A program made the translations under genes and the position numbers. Below, piece after piece: positions 24,908 to 34,440 of a DNA stretch of 64,000 bases. Within the stretch, counting starts at the first letter, position 1. Every line of letters starts with the position of its first letter. This stretch comes from Caldivirga sp. GTDB lineage: Archaea > Thermoproteota > Thermoprotei > Thermoproteales > Thermocladiaceae. The notes below the pieces were generated by a model. The model made no database searches. It was not told the origin of the DNA and saw only the letters and a program-made list of their open reading frames with translations. The stretch spans positions 1-64,000 of the forward strand of contig NZ_JAGDXD010000014.1 of NCBI RefSeq assembly GCF_023256255.1. Direction: 5' to 3'.

Positions 24908-25885
24908 TTAGGCTAAGTTTGCCCTAATAACCCTTAACGCATTTTTATAAAGCAACCCATTCACCTCCTCCTCATTAAATCCAGCGTTCAATAGGCCATT
25001 AATTAGCTTATTAATGTCTTTAATGCTTTCAAGACCTTGAGGAGTACTTCCAATGCCTAGGTAATCTGTGCCTAACGCTAATATTTCTGCCCCAAACGCA
25101 TCACGTATGTGCTTAGCATGCAGTATTAATGAGTCAACCGTTGGCTTAGCCCCAATGGTTTCAGGTATCATTGTTATGCCTATTACTCCACCATTGCTTT
25201 TAAGCAAGCCAAGAACCTCATCGTCGGTATTCCTTGGATGATTATTAACAGCCCTAGAGTTACTGTGACTTATCACGATAGGTTTCCTGGAGGTTGACAA
25301 TGCATCAATCATCGTTCTTCTACTTGCGTGCGCTAGATCAACAATAACCCCAATCCTATTAGCTAACTTAATTAACTCTTCCCCATAGTTAGTTAACCCA
25401 TAGTCCTTCTTAGTGAAGCATGATGCCCCATACTTATTATCGAAATTCCACGTTATGCCTATGGAATTAACCCCAAGCTTGTGAAACATCACTAAGTCGT
25501 ATGGTTCCTCTAGGGCATCAGCACCCTCCATTGATATTAGGAGACCTATCTTATCCGTATTGAAAACATCATTAACGTCCTTAACATTATTAACAAGCAT
25601 TAAATCATCACTAAACCTGTCAATAAGCCTATAATATGCTTTAACCATCTCAAGGGCGATACCCTTAGTTGAGTAGGGTGATGATGAGCGTACTGCCTCG
25701 CCTTGACTAGGGTTATACGTGGTTATTATGGGGAACACTGAAGCGAAGACTAATTTAACATTAGCCTGCTTAAGTTTAGGGATATCTGACTGCCTACCTT
25801 CAGCATCAATATTGAAGTCCTGAACCCTGGAACCAAACATTAAGTGATACGCTATGTCCTCATGTAGATCAATTACCGGATACAT
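24908..25885 (-). CDS. Membrane dipeptidase family (M19) metallopeptidase
   Basis: 325 aa from ATG 25883-25885. M19 landmarks: the N-terminal HxD-type VIDLHED, the bridging-Glu region SMEGADALEE, GVNSIGITWNFDNKYG, VDLAHASRRTM, VISHSNSRAVNNHPRN and LGTDYLGIG. Together these bind two zinc ions in a TIM barrel that hydrolyses dipeptides. There is no signal peptide, so it is cytoplasmic. It lies 32 nt downstream of the M42 aminopeptidase on the same strand, so the two form a peptide-degradation unit. Confidence 0.9.
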   Translation of the reverse strand: MYPVIDLHEDIAYHLMFGSRVQDFNIDAEGRQSDIPKLKQANVKLVFASVFPIITTYNPSQGEAVRSSSPYSTKGIALEMVKAYYRLIDRFSDDLMLVNNVKDVNDVFNTDKIGLLISMEGADALEEPYDLVMFHKLGVNSIGITWNFDNKYGASCFTKKDYGLTNYGEELIKLANRIGVIVDLAHASRRTMIDALSTSRKPIVISHSNSRAVNNHPRNTDDEVLGLLKSNGGVIGITMIPETIGAKPTVDSLILHAKHIRDAFGAEILALGTDYLGIGSTPQGLESIKDINKLINGLLNAGFNEEEVNGLLYKNALRVIRANLA

Positions 25886-25917
25886 TAATTTAATTAACCT
25901 GGTAAGTTATTAAGTTT

Positions 25918-27036
25918 TCAGGTTACCTTAAGCCCAATTCCCTTAATTACCTTACTCCTAAGGTTATTTACTAGTTCCTCACCAGCACCCTGTACTACAA
26001 GGGTAAGTAGCCTCGATGCATTAAGCGCATCACTCACCTTAAGTACCTCAACAGGTGAGTGAACATACCTGGTGGGTATTGAGATTGTTGATGCAGGTAT
26101 ACCATCCTTCCTAAAGGCTATCCCAGCGGCATCAGTAGTACCGCCAATCAATACCTCCAATTGATATGGAATATTATTAGCCTTAGCAGTGTTAATAATG
26201 TAGTTGGTTAAACCTGGGTGCGCTATGAATAAGCCACCCCTTCCACCATCCATTATTTTTAATGCTGGACCTGCACCAAGCCTAGACACGTATTCACGTT
26301 CTGATACACCTGGCACATCAGCCGCTATGGTTGTGTCCAAGGCTATTGCGAAGTCTGGGTAAACTCTCTCAGCGGCCACCTGCGCACCCTTTAAACCAAC
26401 TTCCTCCTGTACCGTGGCGACAGTATAAACGGTGACTTCATGACTCTTCAACTGCCTAAGGGCCCACAGCATTACAGCTAACCCAACCCTATCATCAAAC
26501 GCCTTACCAGTCACAGTATCATTATTAAGGACCTCAAATGACCTATCTAAGACGGCTACTGAACCAATCCTTACTCCAAGCTTTTCAACGTCACTTAAGC
26601 TGTATGCTCCAATGTCAATAAATAATTCCTTCATTTCAGGAGCCTCCTTTTCTTTACCTTGCGGAGTTATGTGGGGTGGTCTTGAACCGACAACACCCTT
26701 AATCTTATTACCATCCTGCGTCTTAATCACTACTCTTTGGCCAACTAATGTAACCTCATTCCACCCTCCAATCCCCCTAAACCTTAAGAAGCCATTCCTG
26801 TCAATACTATCAATCATTAACCCTATCTCATCCATGTGTGCCGCAACCATTACTTTAAGATCCTTCCTACTACCATACTTAACGCCAACAACATTACCCC
26901 ACTTATCCACCTCCAACTCATCAACATAGGGTTCCATTTCCCTAATAACTAATTCCCTAACCTCATCCTCAAAGCCGGAGGGGCCGAAGGCTTCGGATAG
27001 TTCCCTTAGTAGGGTTAAGAAACCCTCATAGTCCAT
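25918..27036 (-). CDS. M42-family aminopeptidase (TET/glutamyl aminopeptidase type)
   Basis: 372 aa from ATG 27034-27036. The metal ligands and catalytic residues are visible: AAHMDEIG (His), GKAFDDRVG (bridging Asp), QEEVGLKGA (catalytic Glu and Glu ligand), ALDTT (Asp) and the C-terminal PTRYVHSPVE (His). GGTTDAAG is the usual substrate-side loop. M42 enzymes form dodecameric tetrahedra that trim peptides from the proteasome or from imported protein. It probably shares a transcript with the dipeptidase downstream. An archaeal deblocking aminopeptidase or endoglucanase label in databases would be the same family. Confidence 0.93.
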   Translation of the reverse strand: MDYEGFLTLLRELSEAFGPSGFEDEVRELVIREMEPYVDELEVDKWGNVVGVKYGSRKDLKVMVAAHMDEIGLMIDSIDRNGFLRFRGIGGWNEVTLVGQRVVIKTQDGNKIKGVVGSRPPHITPQGKEKEAPEMKELFIDIGAYSLSDVEKLGVRIGSVAVLDRSFEVLNNDTVTGKAFDDRVGLAVMLWALRQLKSHEVTVYTVATVQEEVGLKGAQVAAERVYPDFAIALDTTIAADVPGVSEREYVSRLGAGPALKIMDGGRGGLFIAHPGLTNYIINTAKANNIPYQLEVLIGGTTDAAGIAFRKDGIPASTISIPTRYVHSPVEVLKVSDALNASRLLTLVVQGAGEELVNNLRSKVIKGIGLKVT

Positions 27037-27422
27037 AAGGACTAAGCCTAACTTAGTTTTTAATTGTTAACCTTCAATAACGGTTACTTCATTTTAATAA
27101 ACTAAGATAAATATTTAAGTTACCTTATTTTAACTAATTTCATTAATTATGATTACCATTAATTATTTATAAACAATTAATTACAATTATATTATTAAAA
27201 TAATAATATGATTGATTATGAGTGAAAGTGAAATAGTACTTACTACTTAAAATTAATAGTTAATAACACAATTCGCCTTTCTACATAAACTAAATATATA
27301 TTGGTGAAGTCTAAATAATTATAATTATGGAATACAACTTAGTTTTATTCATTATGTTCACTTCCACTAATTACACCATGCTAAGATAAAAGGGAATAAT
27401 TCTAAATAACACTTGACCACGC
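27037..27422. other. AT-rich divergent promoter region
   Basis: 386 bp between the divergent M42 peptidase and pyrophosphatase genes, nearly all A and T with runs of TTAATTA and ATAATAAT. Several TATA-like strings occur, the best placed for the pyrophosphatase being near 27394-27402. I see no gene, palindrome or repeat. The strong AT bias could ease strand opening or bind chromatin proteins. Confidence 0.4.
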
Positions 27423-29720
27423 ATGATTAACCCCCTAGTACTAGTAGGATTATCAGCCGGCTTAGTAGGGATACTTATCTCCATCTTCATTTACCTATGG
27501 ATTCAGAGGCAGCCACTTGGCGACGAAAACATGGTTAATGTGTGGAGTGCAATAAGGGAAGGCGCCAATGCGTATATGAAGAGGCAAATAAGGACTATAC
27601 TACTCTTCTCAGCGGTAATATCAGTTGTAGTAGCCTTGAGTGTTTATGCTGGTTACAGTATTAAGGTTTTACCTGCACACCCTGAACTGAAGAGTGAGGT
27701 TACCCTTGAGTCTATATTAATTGGTGTATCCGTTTTACTTGGCAGTGCAGCATCATTAACCGCAGCATTCCTAAGCATGGATGCGTCCACTAAGGCTAAC
27801 GTGAGAACCACTGAAGCCGCTAAGAAAGGCGTGAAGTATGCCCTAAAGGTTGCTGTACTCGGTGGTAGTGTGCTTGGATTCTCAGTACCCTCAGTGAGCG
27901 TTTTCGCCTTGGCTTTACTCTTCATAGTTTACTCAATTATTGTTGGAGGAGCGGCAACGCCATTTAATTTAAGGGTTGTTTTAGATGGCTTAGCAGGTTT
28001 CGCATTTGGTGCTAGTTTATCAGCACTATTCGCCCAAATAGGTGGTGGAATATACACTAAGGCTGCAGATGTTGGAGCTGACCTAGTGGGTAAGGTTGAG
28101 GTAGGGATCCCTGAGGATGACCCAAGGAATCCAGCTGTAATAGCTGACCAGGTTGGTGATAATGTTGGTGACTGCGCTGGGAGAGGTGCTGATATATTTG
28201 AGTCCGTTACTGCAGAGTTGCTTGGAACAATGATAGTTGGTTGGACAGTCTACTTCTTCCTAGTTGAGGCTGGTTACCCAATTACCGAAGCCTTAAGTTT
28301 CGTATTCCTACCATTCCTAACAGGAGCAGTAAGAGTTATTGCAACTATTCCAGGGGTTCTGGTATCAGCCTATCAAGGTGACTTTAAGGATCCCATGGAG
28401 CCATTAAGGAATGGGGTAGTTGCATCAGCGGTAACTGCAGTAGTGGGATTCTTCCTAGTGTTCTACTTCCTAATGCCGAAGGTATGGGCTTACTTCTTCA
28501 TGGCGTCATTAGCTGGGATAGTGGCCGCAATAATAATAGTCCTAGTCACTAACTACTATACGGGTAGGGAGGCTAAGCCGGTGGTTGAGATTGCTGAGGC
28601 ATCTAGGGTAAGTCCAGCATTAACGATACTTCAAGGCTTAACAACAGGCATGAACGCAACCTTCATACCAATCATAGTTATTGCGCTAACCTTACTGGCG
28701 TCATTTGCCCTAGGCATGACTGCACCCCTACCGGTAATAATGAGCAATTACACCATAGGTAGTATTCCCATTGCAAGATTCATCTACGGCATATACGGCA
28801 CTGCAGCAGCAACCCTGGGTATGTTATCCCTGGCTGGAATAATAATGACACTTGATGGGGCAGGCCCAATAACTGATAACGCCAGTGGTATTGCTGAGAT
28901 GAGTGAATTAAGCCCGGAGGTTAGGGGTAGGCTTGATCCACTGGACTCAATAGGTAATGTGACTAAGGCTCTCACTAAGGGTTACGCCATGGGTTCAGCG
29001 GCATTAGCGGCGCTCCTACTATTCCAAGCCTTCATACAGGATTACGTGGCAAGGAACCCAGCTGTAATACAAGTTACAGGCACTGATGCGTCACTTAACC
29101 TGGGGAGTTTCATAAGCGTTATGGATTACCTCCTCAACCACTTAATGCTAATGAGGGCTGACATACTGGTAAGCGTCCTAGTAGGTGCAATGCTTCCCTT
29201 CCTCTTCAGTTCACTAGCCTTAAGGGCTGTGACCAAGGCTGCTTGGAATATGGTTGAGGAGGTTAGGAGGCAATTCAGGGAGAGACCTGGAATACTGAAG
29301 GGTATTGAGAAGCCTGATTACTATAGGGCAGTAGACATAAGTACCCAATTCGCGCTGAGAAACATGGTAACACCAACATTATCCGTAATACTAACACCCC
29401 TAATAATAGGGTTATTATTCGGCGGACCAGCAGTAGGTGCCTTAGTCATAGGTGCAACCACAAGTGGTATTGTATTGGCCATAACCATGATGTGGGGTGG
29501 TGCAGCCTGGGACAACGCTAAGAAGTACATTGAGGCAGGGCATCTTGGAGGAAAGGGATCAACAGCTCATGCTGCTGCAGTTATAGGTGATACCGTAGGT
29601 GATCCATTAAAGGATACTGCAGGCCCATCCCTGCACATAGTGATTAAGCTACTTAACACAATATCCCTAGTTTTCATACCACTTTACATGATATGGCTAC
29701 TTCAAGGTGTATTCCCATAA
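27423..29720 (+). CDS. hppA: Membrane-bound proton-pumping pyrophosphatase, K+-independent type
   Basis: 765 aa from ATG 27423, with about 16 membrane helices. The pyrophosphate-binding motif [13 protein letters not shown] appears as [13 protein letters not shown], then [20 protein letters not shown] (residues about 231-250). The second acidic motif is in the C-terminal third ([15 protein letters not shown]). [10 protein letters not shown] carries Lys at residue 515 and Thr at 518. Lys at this place, where K+-dependent enzymes have Ala, marks the K+-independent H+-pumping class. The enzyme couples PPi hydrolysis to proton export, saving energy from biosynthesis. Gene length is normal for the family. 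Confidence 0.95.
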   Translation: MINPLVLVGLSAGLVGILISIFIYLWIQRQPLGDENMVNVWSAIREGANAYMKRQIRTILLFSAVISVVVALSVYAGYSIKVLPAHPELKSEVTLESILIGVSVLLGSAASLTAAFLSMDASTKANVRTTEAAKKGVKYALKVAVLGGSVLGFSVPSVSVFALALLFIVYSIIVGGAATPFNLRVVLDGLAGFAFGASLSALFAQIGGGIYTKAADVGADLVGKVEVGIPEDDPRNPAVIADQVGDNVGDCAGRGADIFESVTAELLGTMIVGWTVYFFLVEAGYPITEALSFVFLPFLTGAVRVIATIPGVLVSAYQGDFKDPMEPLRNGVVASAVTAVVGFFLVFYFLMPKVWAYFFMASLAGIVAAIIIVLVTNYYTGREAKPVVEIAEASRVSPALTILQGLTTGMNATFIPIIVIALTLLASFALGMTAPLPVIMSNYTIGSIPIARFIYGIYGTAAATLGMLSLAGIIMTLDGAGPITDNASGIAEMSELSPEVRGRLDPLDSIGNVTKALTKGYAMGSAALAALLLFQAFIQDYVARNPAVIQVTGTDASLNLGSFISVMDYLLNHLMLMRADILVSVLVGAMLPFLFSSLALRAVTKAAWNMVEEVRRQFRERPGILKGIEKPDYYRAVDISTQFALRNMVTPTLSVILTPLIIGLLFGGPAVGALVIGATTSGIVLAITMMWGGAAWDNAKKYIEAGHLGGKGSTAHAAAVIGDTVGDPLKDTAGPSLHIVIKLLNTISLVFIPLYMIWLLQGVFP

Positions 29721-29822
29721 AAATACAAACTACATGAAGGAACACATGTTAAAATCCTGCAAAATCCTTGCCCAAGACTTATGTGTTGAAGTAAAACGCA
29801 ACAACCAAGGATTAACCCCCTG

Positions 29823-29881
29823 CACGCACCCACACCATTTACTTGCTGGGTTTCCCCAGCTTTCAATGGTATGAACGCGTG
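29823..29881 (-). ncRNA. Candidate hairpin RNA with GNRA-type loop
   Basis: Three stacked helices share one axis: CACGC/GCGTG, ACCATT/AATGGT and GCTGGG/CCCAGC, with internal loops of 6/6 and 4/5 nt. On the minus strand the terminal loop is GAAA, a stable GNRA tetraloop, so that strand is the likelier transcript. A TATA-like AGTTATTTAAAG (about 29918-29929, minus) is suitably placed. No known RNA family is recognised. Confidence 0.35.
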
Positions 29882-30018
29882 TAGGTTTGGGCTCCTTAAC
29901 CAGCATTACTAAGTTTTACTTTAAATAACTTATTTTTATTTAAAATTAAAATACTAGTGAATTACTCAATAACACTATGCTATTATTCCCTAATAACCTT
30001 AAACTTAGTAAAATTAAA

Positions 30019-30048
30019 AGGGTGGAGACCCCATGGGGTCTCCACCCT
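30019..30048 (-). terminator. Perfect 30-nt palindrome with U-rich tail on minus strand
   Basis: Each 15-nt half is the exact complement of the other (left arm AGGGTGGAGACCCCA). On the minus strand it is followed by TTTAATTTTAC, so it could end a minus-strand transcript. As DNA it could also be a binding site or cruciform. Confidence 0.4.
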
Positions 30049-30329
30049 GGTGCAGGTGCGTGCAGGGGTCACTACTATTAGCCTTGCTTATTAATTTAAA
30101 ACTATCAGTTACCAACCTTGCCTTAATGTACTTAAAGTCTTGTCTTTTAAGGCAGGGCACTTGCTTAAAAACAATGAAATAATCAATGAGGCATCGGCTC
30201 ATCACAATAATCGAGAAGAAACTGAACCCCGCAGTAACCTCCACTATCTTACTAGTCTATGTATTTATAATATTGGCTACATAATACAATGAGTTAGTAC
30301 TTATTAACCCTTAAGAGCTTCAACTAAAT

Positions 30330-31148
30330 ATGGTGCACGTAAGGATAGGTATTAACGCCTGGAGTTATCCTTCAACCATCAATATGCATGATGCCATTAA
30401 GCATGCTAAGAGTGCTGGTTTTGAATTATTTGAGCCAGTTATTGATGAATCGGACCTAAATTCTTTCAATTCATCCGACTTCTCTAGAAAGTGGAGTAAT
30501 GTTAAGGAGATTGCTGAAGGTGTTGGAATAGGTCTATACACGATTGCCACGGGCCTATACTGGAGGTTCAACATGATTCTTGAGGATCAGTTTGAGAAAG
30601 TTTCAAGGGTCCTGGAAACTCAGGCTAAGGCGGCAAGCATAATTGGGGCTAAGGTTCTCCTCGTAGTTCCAGGGGTTGCAGTACCTGAATTAAGCTATGA
30701 GAAGCATATTGAGAGGGCTAAGGCAACATTATCTAAGTTAGCCAAGATGGCGGAGAATTATGGTGTGGTTATTGGGGTTGAGAATGTTTGGAACAGGATG
30801 CTTGCTAGCCCATTGGACATGAGGATGCTGCTTAATGAACTAGACCCGAAGGTTGTTGGGGTATACTTAGATGTTGGCAATACTCTACCCCATAGTTTAC
30901 CGGAGCATTGGATAATGACGCTTAAGGATAGGATAGTTGCTATGCATGCTAAGGATTTCCTAGCAGAACCCAATAGGTGCACATTTGGTATACCATTAAC
31001 AGGCAGTGTTAATTGGAGTAATGTTAAGAAGTTGCTTAATGAGTTAGGGTATGGGGGACCCTTAACAGCCGAGATACCACCATACCCTGGTGACCCATTA
31101 AAGGCCGCTGAGGATACTGCATCATCCCTTAAGAGAATTTTTGGGTGA
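30330..31148 (+). CDS. Sugar phosphate isomerase/epimerase-like TIM-barrel protein
   Basis: 272 aa from ATG 30330. The xylose isomerase-like AP-endonuclease-2 fold is shown by GINAWSYPSTINMHDAIKHAKSAGFELFEP at the N-terminus, GVVIGVENVWNRM with the metal Glu, VGVYLDVGNTLPHS with Asp, AMHAKDF with His/Lys and GPLTAEIPPYP with the last Glu. These are the usual metal ligands of sugar isomerases and epimerases. The stop overlaps the next gene's GTG start by 4 nt (GTGA). The pair suggests a small sugar or inositol-type catabolic step, substrate unknown. Confidence 0.85.
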   Translation: MVHVRIGINAWSYPSTINMHDAIKHAKSAGFELFEPVIDESDLNSFNSSDFSRKWSNVKEIAEGVGIGLYTIATGLYWRFNMILEDQFEKVSRVLETQAKAASIIGAKVLLVVPGVAVPELSYEKHIERAKATLSKLAKMAENYGVVIGVENVWNRMLASPLDMRMLLNELDPKVVGVYLDVGNTLPHSLPEHWIMTLKDRIVAMHAKDFLAEPNRCTFGIPLTGSVNWSNVKKLLNELGYGGPLTAEIPPYPGDPLKAAEDTASSLKRIFG

Positions 31149-32116
31149 TTAACTTGGTTAGCATAGGCTTAATAGGAGTTGGTGGAATGGGGAGTACACA
31201 CTTTAAGATGATTAATGATCTTGGAGTTAAGGTTACCGCCGTCTCCGATATTGATGAAGTAAGATTAACGGAATACTCTAAGCTAGGTATTAGGACCTAT
31301 AAGGATTACATTAAGATGCTTGATGATGGCGGATTCGACGGGGTTATAATAGCTACCCCACCGAGCCTGCATACTGAGCAGGCTATTTACGCGCTTAGGA
31401 AGGGTTACTACGTATTCCTTGAGAAGCCAATGGCTAGTGATCTTGAGGGGGCTAGGCAAATATACAATGAGGCTAAGGGTAAGGGTAGGTTAATGATTGG
31501 TTTTACGCTTAGATTCCATAAACTCTACATCATGGTTAAAGGCATGCTTGATTCTAAGTTAGGTAAACCGGTAGCAATGTGGCACATAGCCCTAGGTACA
31601 ATGCCCACCACTGGCTGGCTTAAGGATAAGAAGGTAAGTGGAGGCATCCTTAATGAACATGGGGTTCATGTCCTCCACCAATACTACTGGTATGCAGGCA
31701 AGGTCAAGGAGGTTTACGCTGATGCAGTCACAATAACCAGTGGAATAACTGTTGAGGATAATGTTACCGTATTCATGAAGCATGAGGGTGGGGCTTCCTC
31801 AATATTCCACCTAAGCTGGAGTGGAGGACATAGTTGGAGAAAATGGGGATTAACCGCCGAGAAGGGTAGAGTTACGGTTGAGGGCTACGTTACAGGTAAC
31901 TACGTAGTCTCTGACCTCAATGGTAACATTATTGAAAAAGGCGATTTCGAGGAATCAATAATGCATGCATATATTGATGAGGTTAAACACTTCATAAAAT
32001 GCATTGAGAATCACGAGAGACCAATAGTTAATGAGGAGGATGGCTACCATATTCAGCAGATTGTTGATGCTGCGTATAAATCAGCATTAACCCATAGTAA
32101 AGTAATAATTAGTTAA
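31145..32116 (+). CDS. Gfo/Idh/MocA-family NAD(P)-dependent oxidoreductase
   Basis: 323 aa from GTG 31145, overlapping the isomerase gene by 4 nt. The Rossmann motif GLIGVGGMGSTHFKMI lies at the N-terminus. DGVIIATPPSLHTEQA and VFLEKPMASD follow, the latter with the family's EKP catalytic Lys. GGILNEHGVHVLHQYYWYAG holds the later His of the active site. The C-terminal half is the alpha/beta substrate domain. It likely oxidises or reduces a sugar or polyol processed by the coupled isomerase. Substrate not predictable. Confidence 0.9.
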   Translation: MINLVSIGLIGVGGMGSTHFKMINDLGVKVTAVSDIDEVRLTEYSKLGIRTYKDYIKMLDDGGFDGVIIATPPSLHTEQAIYALRKGYYVFLEKPMASDLEGARQIYNEAKGKGRLMIGFTLRFHKLYIMVKGMLDSKLGKPVAMWHIALGTMPTTGWLKDKKVSGGILNEHGVHVLHQYYWYAGKVKEVYADAVTITSGITVEDNVTVFMKHEGGASSIFHLSWSGGHSWRKWGLTAEKGRVTVEGYVTGNYVVSDLNGNIIEKGDFEESIMHAYIDEVKHFIKCIENHERPIVNEEDGYHIQQIVDAAYKSALTHSKVIIS

Positions 32117-32196
32117 TAAGCACCATAGCGTTCATTAGAACTGAACTCTAGAAATCCTAGACTAAGCTTAAAAACACTTAACCCCGTAACCCCCTA

Positions 32197-32535
32197 ATGC
32201 CGGAGAAGGTTAAGTTAAGGGACCTTAAGAACATGAGCAGGGAGGATAGGTTAAGGCTACTTAATGACCTTAGAAGCGAGTTAATTAGGCTAGAGACCCA
32301 GAGGGGTAGGGGCGTTGTTGATAATCCTGGGAGAATGAGATATGTTAAGAGACTAATAGCCAGAATACTCACCATTGAACATGAGGCTGAGTTAATGGAA
32401 CTACGCAATAAGATTAATGAACTTGTTAAAAAGGGATTAACCTTAGATAAAATCTCAATGCAGTTGGGCATTGAGAAGACTATTATAAAGAAGCTTCTTA
32501 GAACTGCTAAGACGGCAGCAACACCAGCTAAGTAA
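32197..32535 (+). CDS. rpl29: 50S ribosomal protein L29 with C-terminal HTH-like extension
   Basis: 112 aa from ATG 32197, with a TATA-like AGCTTAAAAA about 28 nt upstream. Residues 1-70 are L29: VKLRDLKNMSREDRLRLLNDL, then VDNPGRMRYVKRLIARILTIEHE. L29 binds 23S rRNA near the exit tunnel and contacts SRP. The family is usually about 65-75 residues. Here about 40 extra residues (MELRNKINELVKKGLTLDKISMQLGIEKTIIKKLLRTAKT) form a helix-turn-helix-like unit. The gene stands alone, outside the usual S3-L29 ribosomal cluster. Confidence 0.85.
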   Translation: MPEKVKLRDLKNMSREDRLRLLNDLRSELIRLETQRGRGVVDNPGRMRYVKRLIARILTIEHEAELMELRNKINELVKKGLTLDKISMQLGIEKTIIKKLLRTAKTAATPAK

Positions 32536-32995
32536 ATTAAGGTTCCCTGGTAACTCCGGGGTTCCTGATAAGGGTCTGATTAATAATGGTGTGAAGATTT
32601 AAATTTAGGAATGTAGGGAAATAATGTGGGAAACAGATGGTTTTTGAATCATGGTTACGTAAGGCTGATGTAGCTAAAGTATCAACTACTGCTTTATACT
32701 TCCTCTTCATTATTCACTTAACCTAAAGCTATAGGCGGTTGAATCATAATCCACAAGTACAGGGATTGCACCAATAATCATTCTATTGTTTAATGCCCTC
32801 TAGCATATGGCCTATGTTTAGTTAGATGATTAACGATATCTCTCACATACTTTACGGCTTTAGCACCATTGCAAAATAGTGCTTAGATACGATATTATTA
32901 AGAAAATTTTCTAAGCCATTCACACCGCTACCATAAATGGTGAATCCTAGCAATAGAGCAATAAATATAAATTATACCACTCTTTATTCTATCAG
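32536..32995. other. Non-coding gap between L29 and threonine dehydratase
   Basis: 460 bp. Just after L29 is GGTTCCC..GGGGTTCC at about 32541-32566, two similar GGTTCC strings rather than a good hairpin. The TATA-like AATAAATATAAAT near 32961 belongs to the next gene. I see no tRNA, box C/D pair or coding frame. Confidence 0.4.
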
Positions 32996-34246
32996 GTGAA
33001 CTATATTTCAGGAATCATCGATAAAATATATGAGCTTAGCAAGGAAGCTTTAATACACATAAAGGATGCACAGTCCAGAGGTATGATACATAGGACACCA
33101 TTGTATAGGTCCGATACATTAAGTTCCTTCACTAACGCTAACGTTTACCTTAAGCTTGAAGCCTTGCAAAAAACCGGGTCTTTTAAGGTTAGGGGAGCAT
33201 TTAACGCAATAACCCACTATGTGAATAGTGAGAATACTAGGCATGTCATAACAGCATCTGCTGGAAACCATGCACAGGGTGTTGCCTATGTGGCTAAGAT
33301 CTATGACTTAAAGGCAACAATAGTTATGCCTAAGTATACACCTTGGATTAAAGTAAGTAACACTAAGAAGTATGGCGCAGATGTTATTCTCGAGGGCCAA
33401 TCGTACTATGAGGCTGAGAAGCATGCCGTGGAGTTGGCTAAGGAACTTAATGCTAAGATGATACATGCGTATAATGATCCATTCGTTATCGCTGGCCAGG
33501 GAACCATAGGTTGGGAAATCATTGAGGACCTTAAGGACGTTGATTACGTTATAGTACCAGTGGGTGGTGGAGGGTTAATATCTGGAATCGCCTCAGTAAT
33601 TAAAGCCATTAAACCAAGTACTAAAATAATTGGTGTACAGACTGAGACAACGCCATCGGCTTACCTGTCTCTTAGGCAGGGTAAGGTTACTACCGTGGAT
33701 AATACCGACACTATAGCTGATGGTATAGCAGTTAAGAGGATAGGGGACTTAACCTTCGAAATAATGAGGAATACCATTGATGATATAGTGCTTGTTAATG
33801 ACCAGGAAATAGTTAACGCTATATTAATGCTGGCTGAGTCAGCTAAAGTAATAGCGGAAGGGGCAGGTGCAGTGGCTGCAGCGGCTTTGCTAAGTGGTAA
33901 AATTAACGTGAAAGGTAACGTGGCGGTGATTATTAGTGGAGGCAATATTGATGTTACTATGCTTGCTAAAGTCCTCTACAAGGGTCTTGTTCAAACAGGT
34001 AGATTAATAATGCTTAAGGGACTCATACCTGATAGGCCTGGTATGCTTGCCCAAGTCACTGGTGTTTTAGGTAAACTTGGGGTTAACATAGTTGAGATTA
34101 GGCATGAAAGGTATAATCCATTAATAAAACCCAGCTATACTGAAGTCAACATAGTGGTGGAAATGCCTCCTGAAGAGGGAGCTGTAGATAAGGTATTGAA
34201 CGAGTTAAGTAAACTAGGCTTTAACTTCAAGGTTGAGGTACCTTAG
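32996..34246 (+). CDS. ilvA: Threonine ammonia-lyase (threonine dehydratase) with ACT domain
   Basis: 416 aa from GTG 32996, with a TATA-like box near 32961-32973. The PLP enzyme of fold type II has the cofactor Lys64 in GSFKVRGAFNA, the phosphate-binding loop VPVGGGGLISG, and ITASAGNHAQGVAYVAK. Residues about 330-416 form an ACT-type regulatory domain (LIPDRPGMLAQVTGVLGKLGVNIVEI). It deaminates threonine (and serine) to 2-oxobutyrate for isoleucine synthesis or catabolism. The single ACT domain and length fit the TdcB-like archaeal form, so allosteric control by an amino acid is likely. Confidence 0.93.
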   Translation: MNYISGIIDKIYELSKEALIHIKDAQSRGMIHRTPLYRSDTLSSFTNANVYLKLEALQKTGSFKVRGAFNAITHYVNSENTRHVITASAGNHAQGVAYVAKIYDLKATIVMPKYTPWIKVSNTKKYGADVILEGQSYYEAEKHAVELAKELNAKMIHAYNDPFVIAGQGTIGWEIIEDLKDVDYVIVPVGGGGLISGIASVIKAIKPSTKIIGVQTETTPSAYLSLRQGKVTTVDNTDTIADGIAVKRIGDLTFEIMRNTIDDIVLVNDQEIVNAILMLAESAKVIAEGAGAVAAAALLSGKINVKGNVAVIISGGNIDVTMLAKVLYKGLVQTGRLIMLKGLIPDRPGMLAQVTGVLGKLGVNIVEIRHERYNPLIKPSYTEVNIVVEMPPEEGAVDKVLNELSKLGFNFKVEVP

Positions 34247-34440
34247 CATTAACCTAAGGGGAGGAATCATCGCCTTCTTATGATCTGGATATTGTTTTAA
34301 ACTCCTGGAATTATCTTGTGTACATTAATATATTAATCTATATGTTATATTAATGTTATATTATAGCTTTAACCCCATAGGGTAAGAAGCTTAACAAAAC
34401 AAGAGAACCTAAGCTAACGCTTAATCTCTCGGCTCTTAAA

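Larger units (their letters stand above)
29817..30068. repeat. 252-bp domain bounded by 14-bp inverted repeats
   Basis: CCCCTGCACGCACC at 29817-29830 is the exact reverse complement of GGTGCGTGCAGGGG at 30055-30068. The enclosed DNA is AT-rich in the middle with GC-rich palindromes at both ends. This could be a miniature inverted-repeat element, though I see no target duplication at the flanks. Alternatively it is a long RNA closed by a 14-bp helix. Confidence 0.5.
29721..30329. other. Non-coding palindrome-rich locus after hppA
   Basis: 609 bp without a convincing gene. It holds an 8-bp inverted pair AATCCTTG/CAAGGATT (about 29764-29812), a three-part hairpin at 29823-29881, a 30-nt perfect palindrome at 30019-30048, and 14-bp inverted ends at 29817-29830 and 30055-30068. 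The middle, 29900-30015, is AT-rich. The minus-strand frame at 30014-30244 reads through the palindrome, lacks family features and is not credited. Confidence 0.5.

Noticed and set aside
30014-30244. Minus-strand frame of 76 aa crossing the 30-nt palindrome
   Set aside because: It has no recognisable domain and its C-terminus is the palindrome itself. The DNA structure explains the open frame better.
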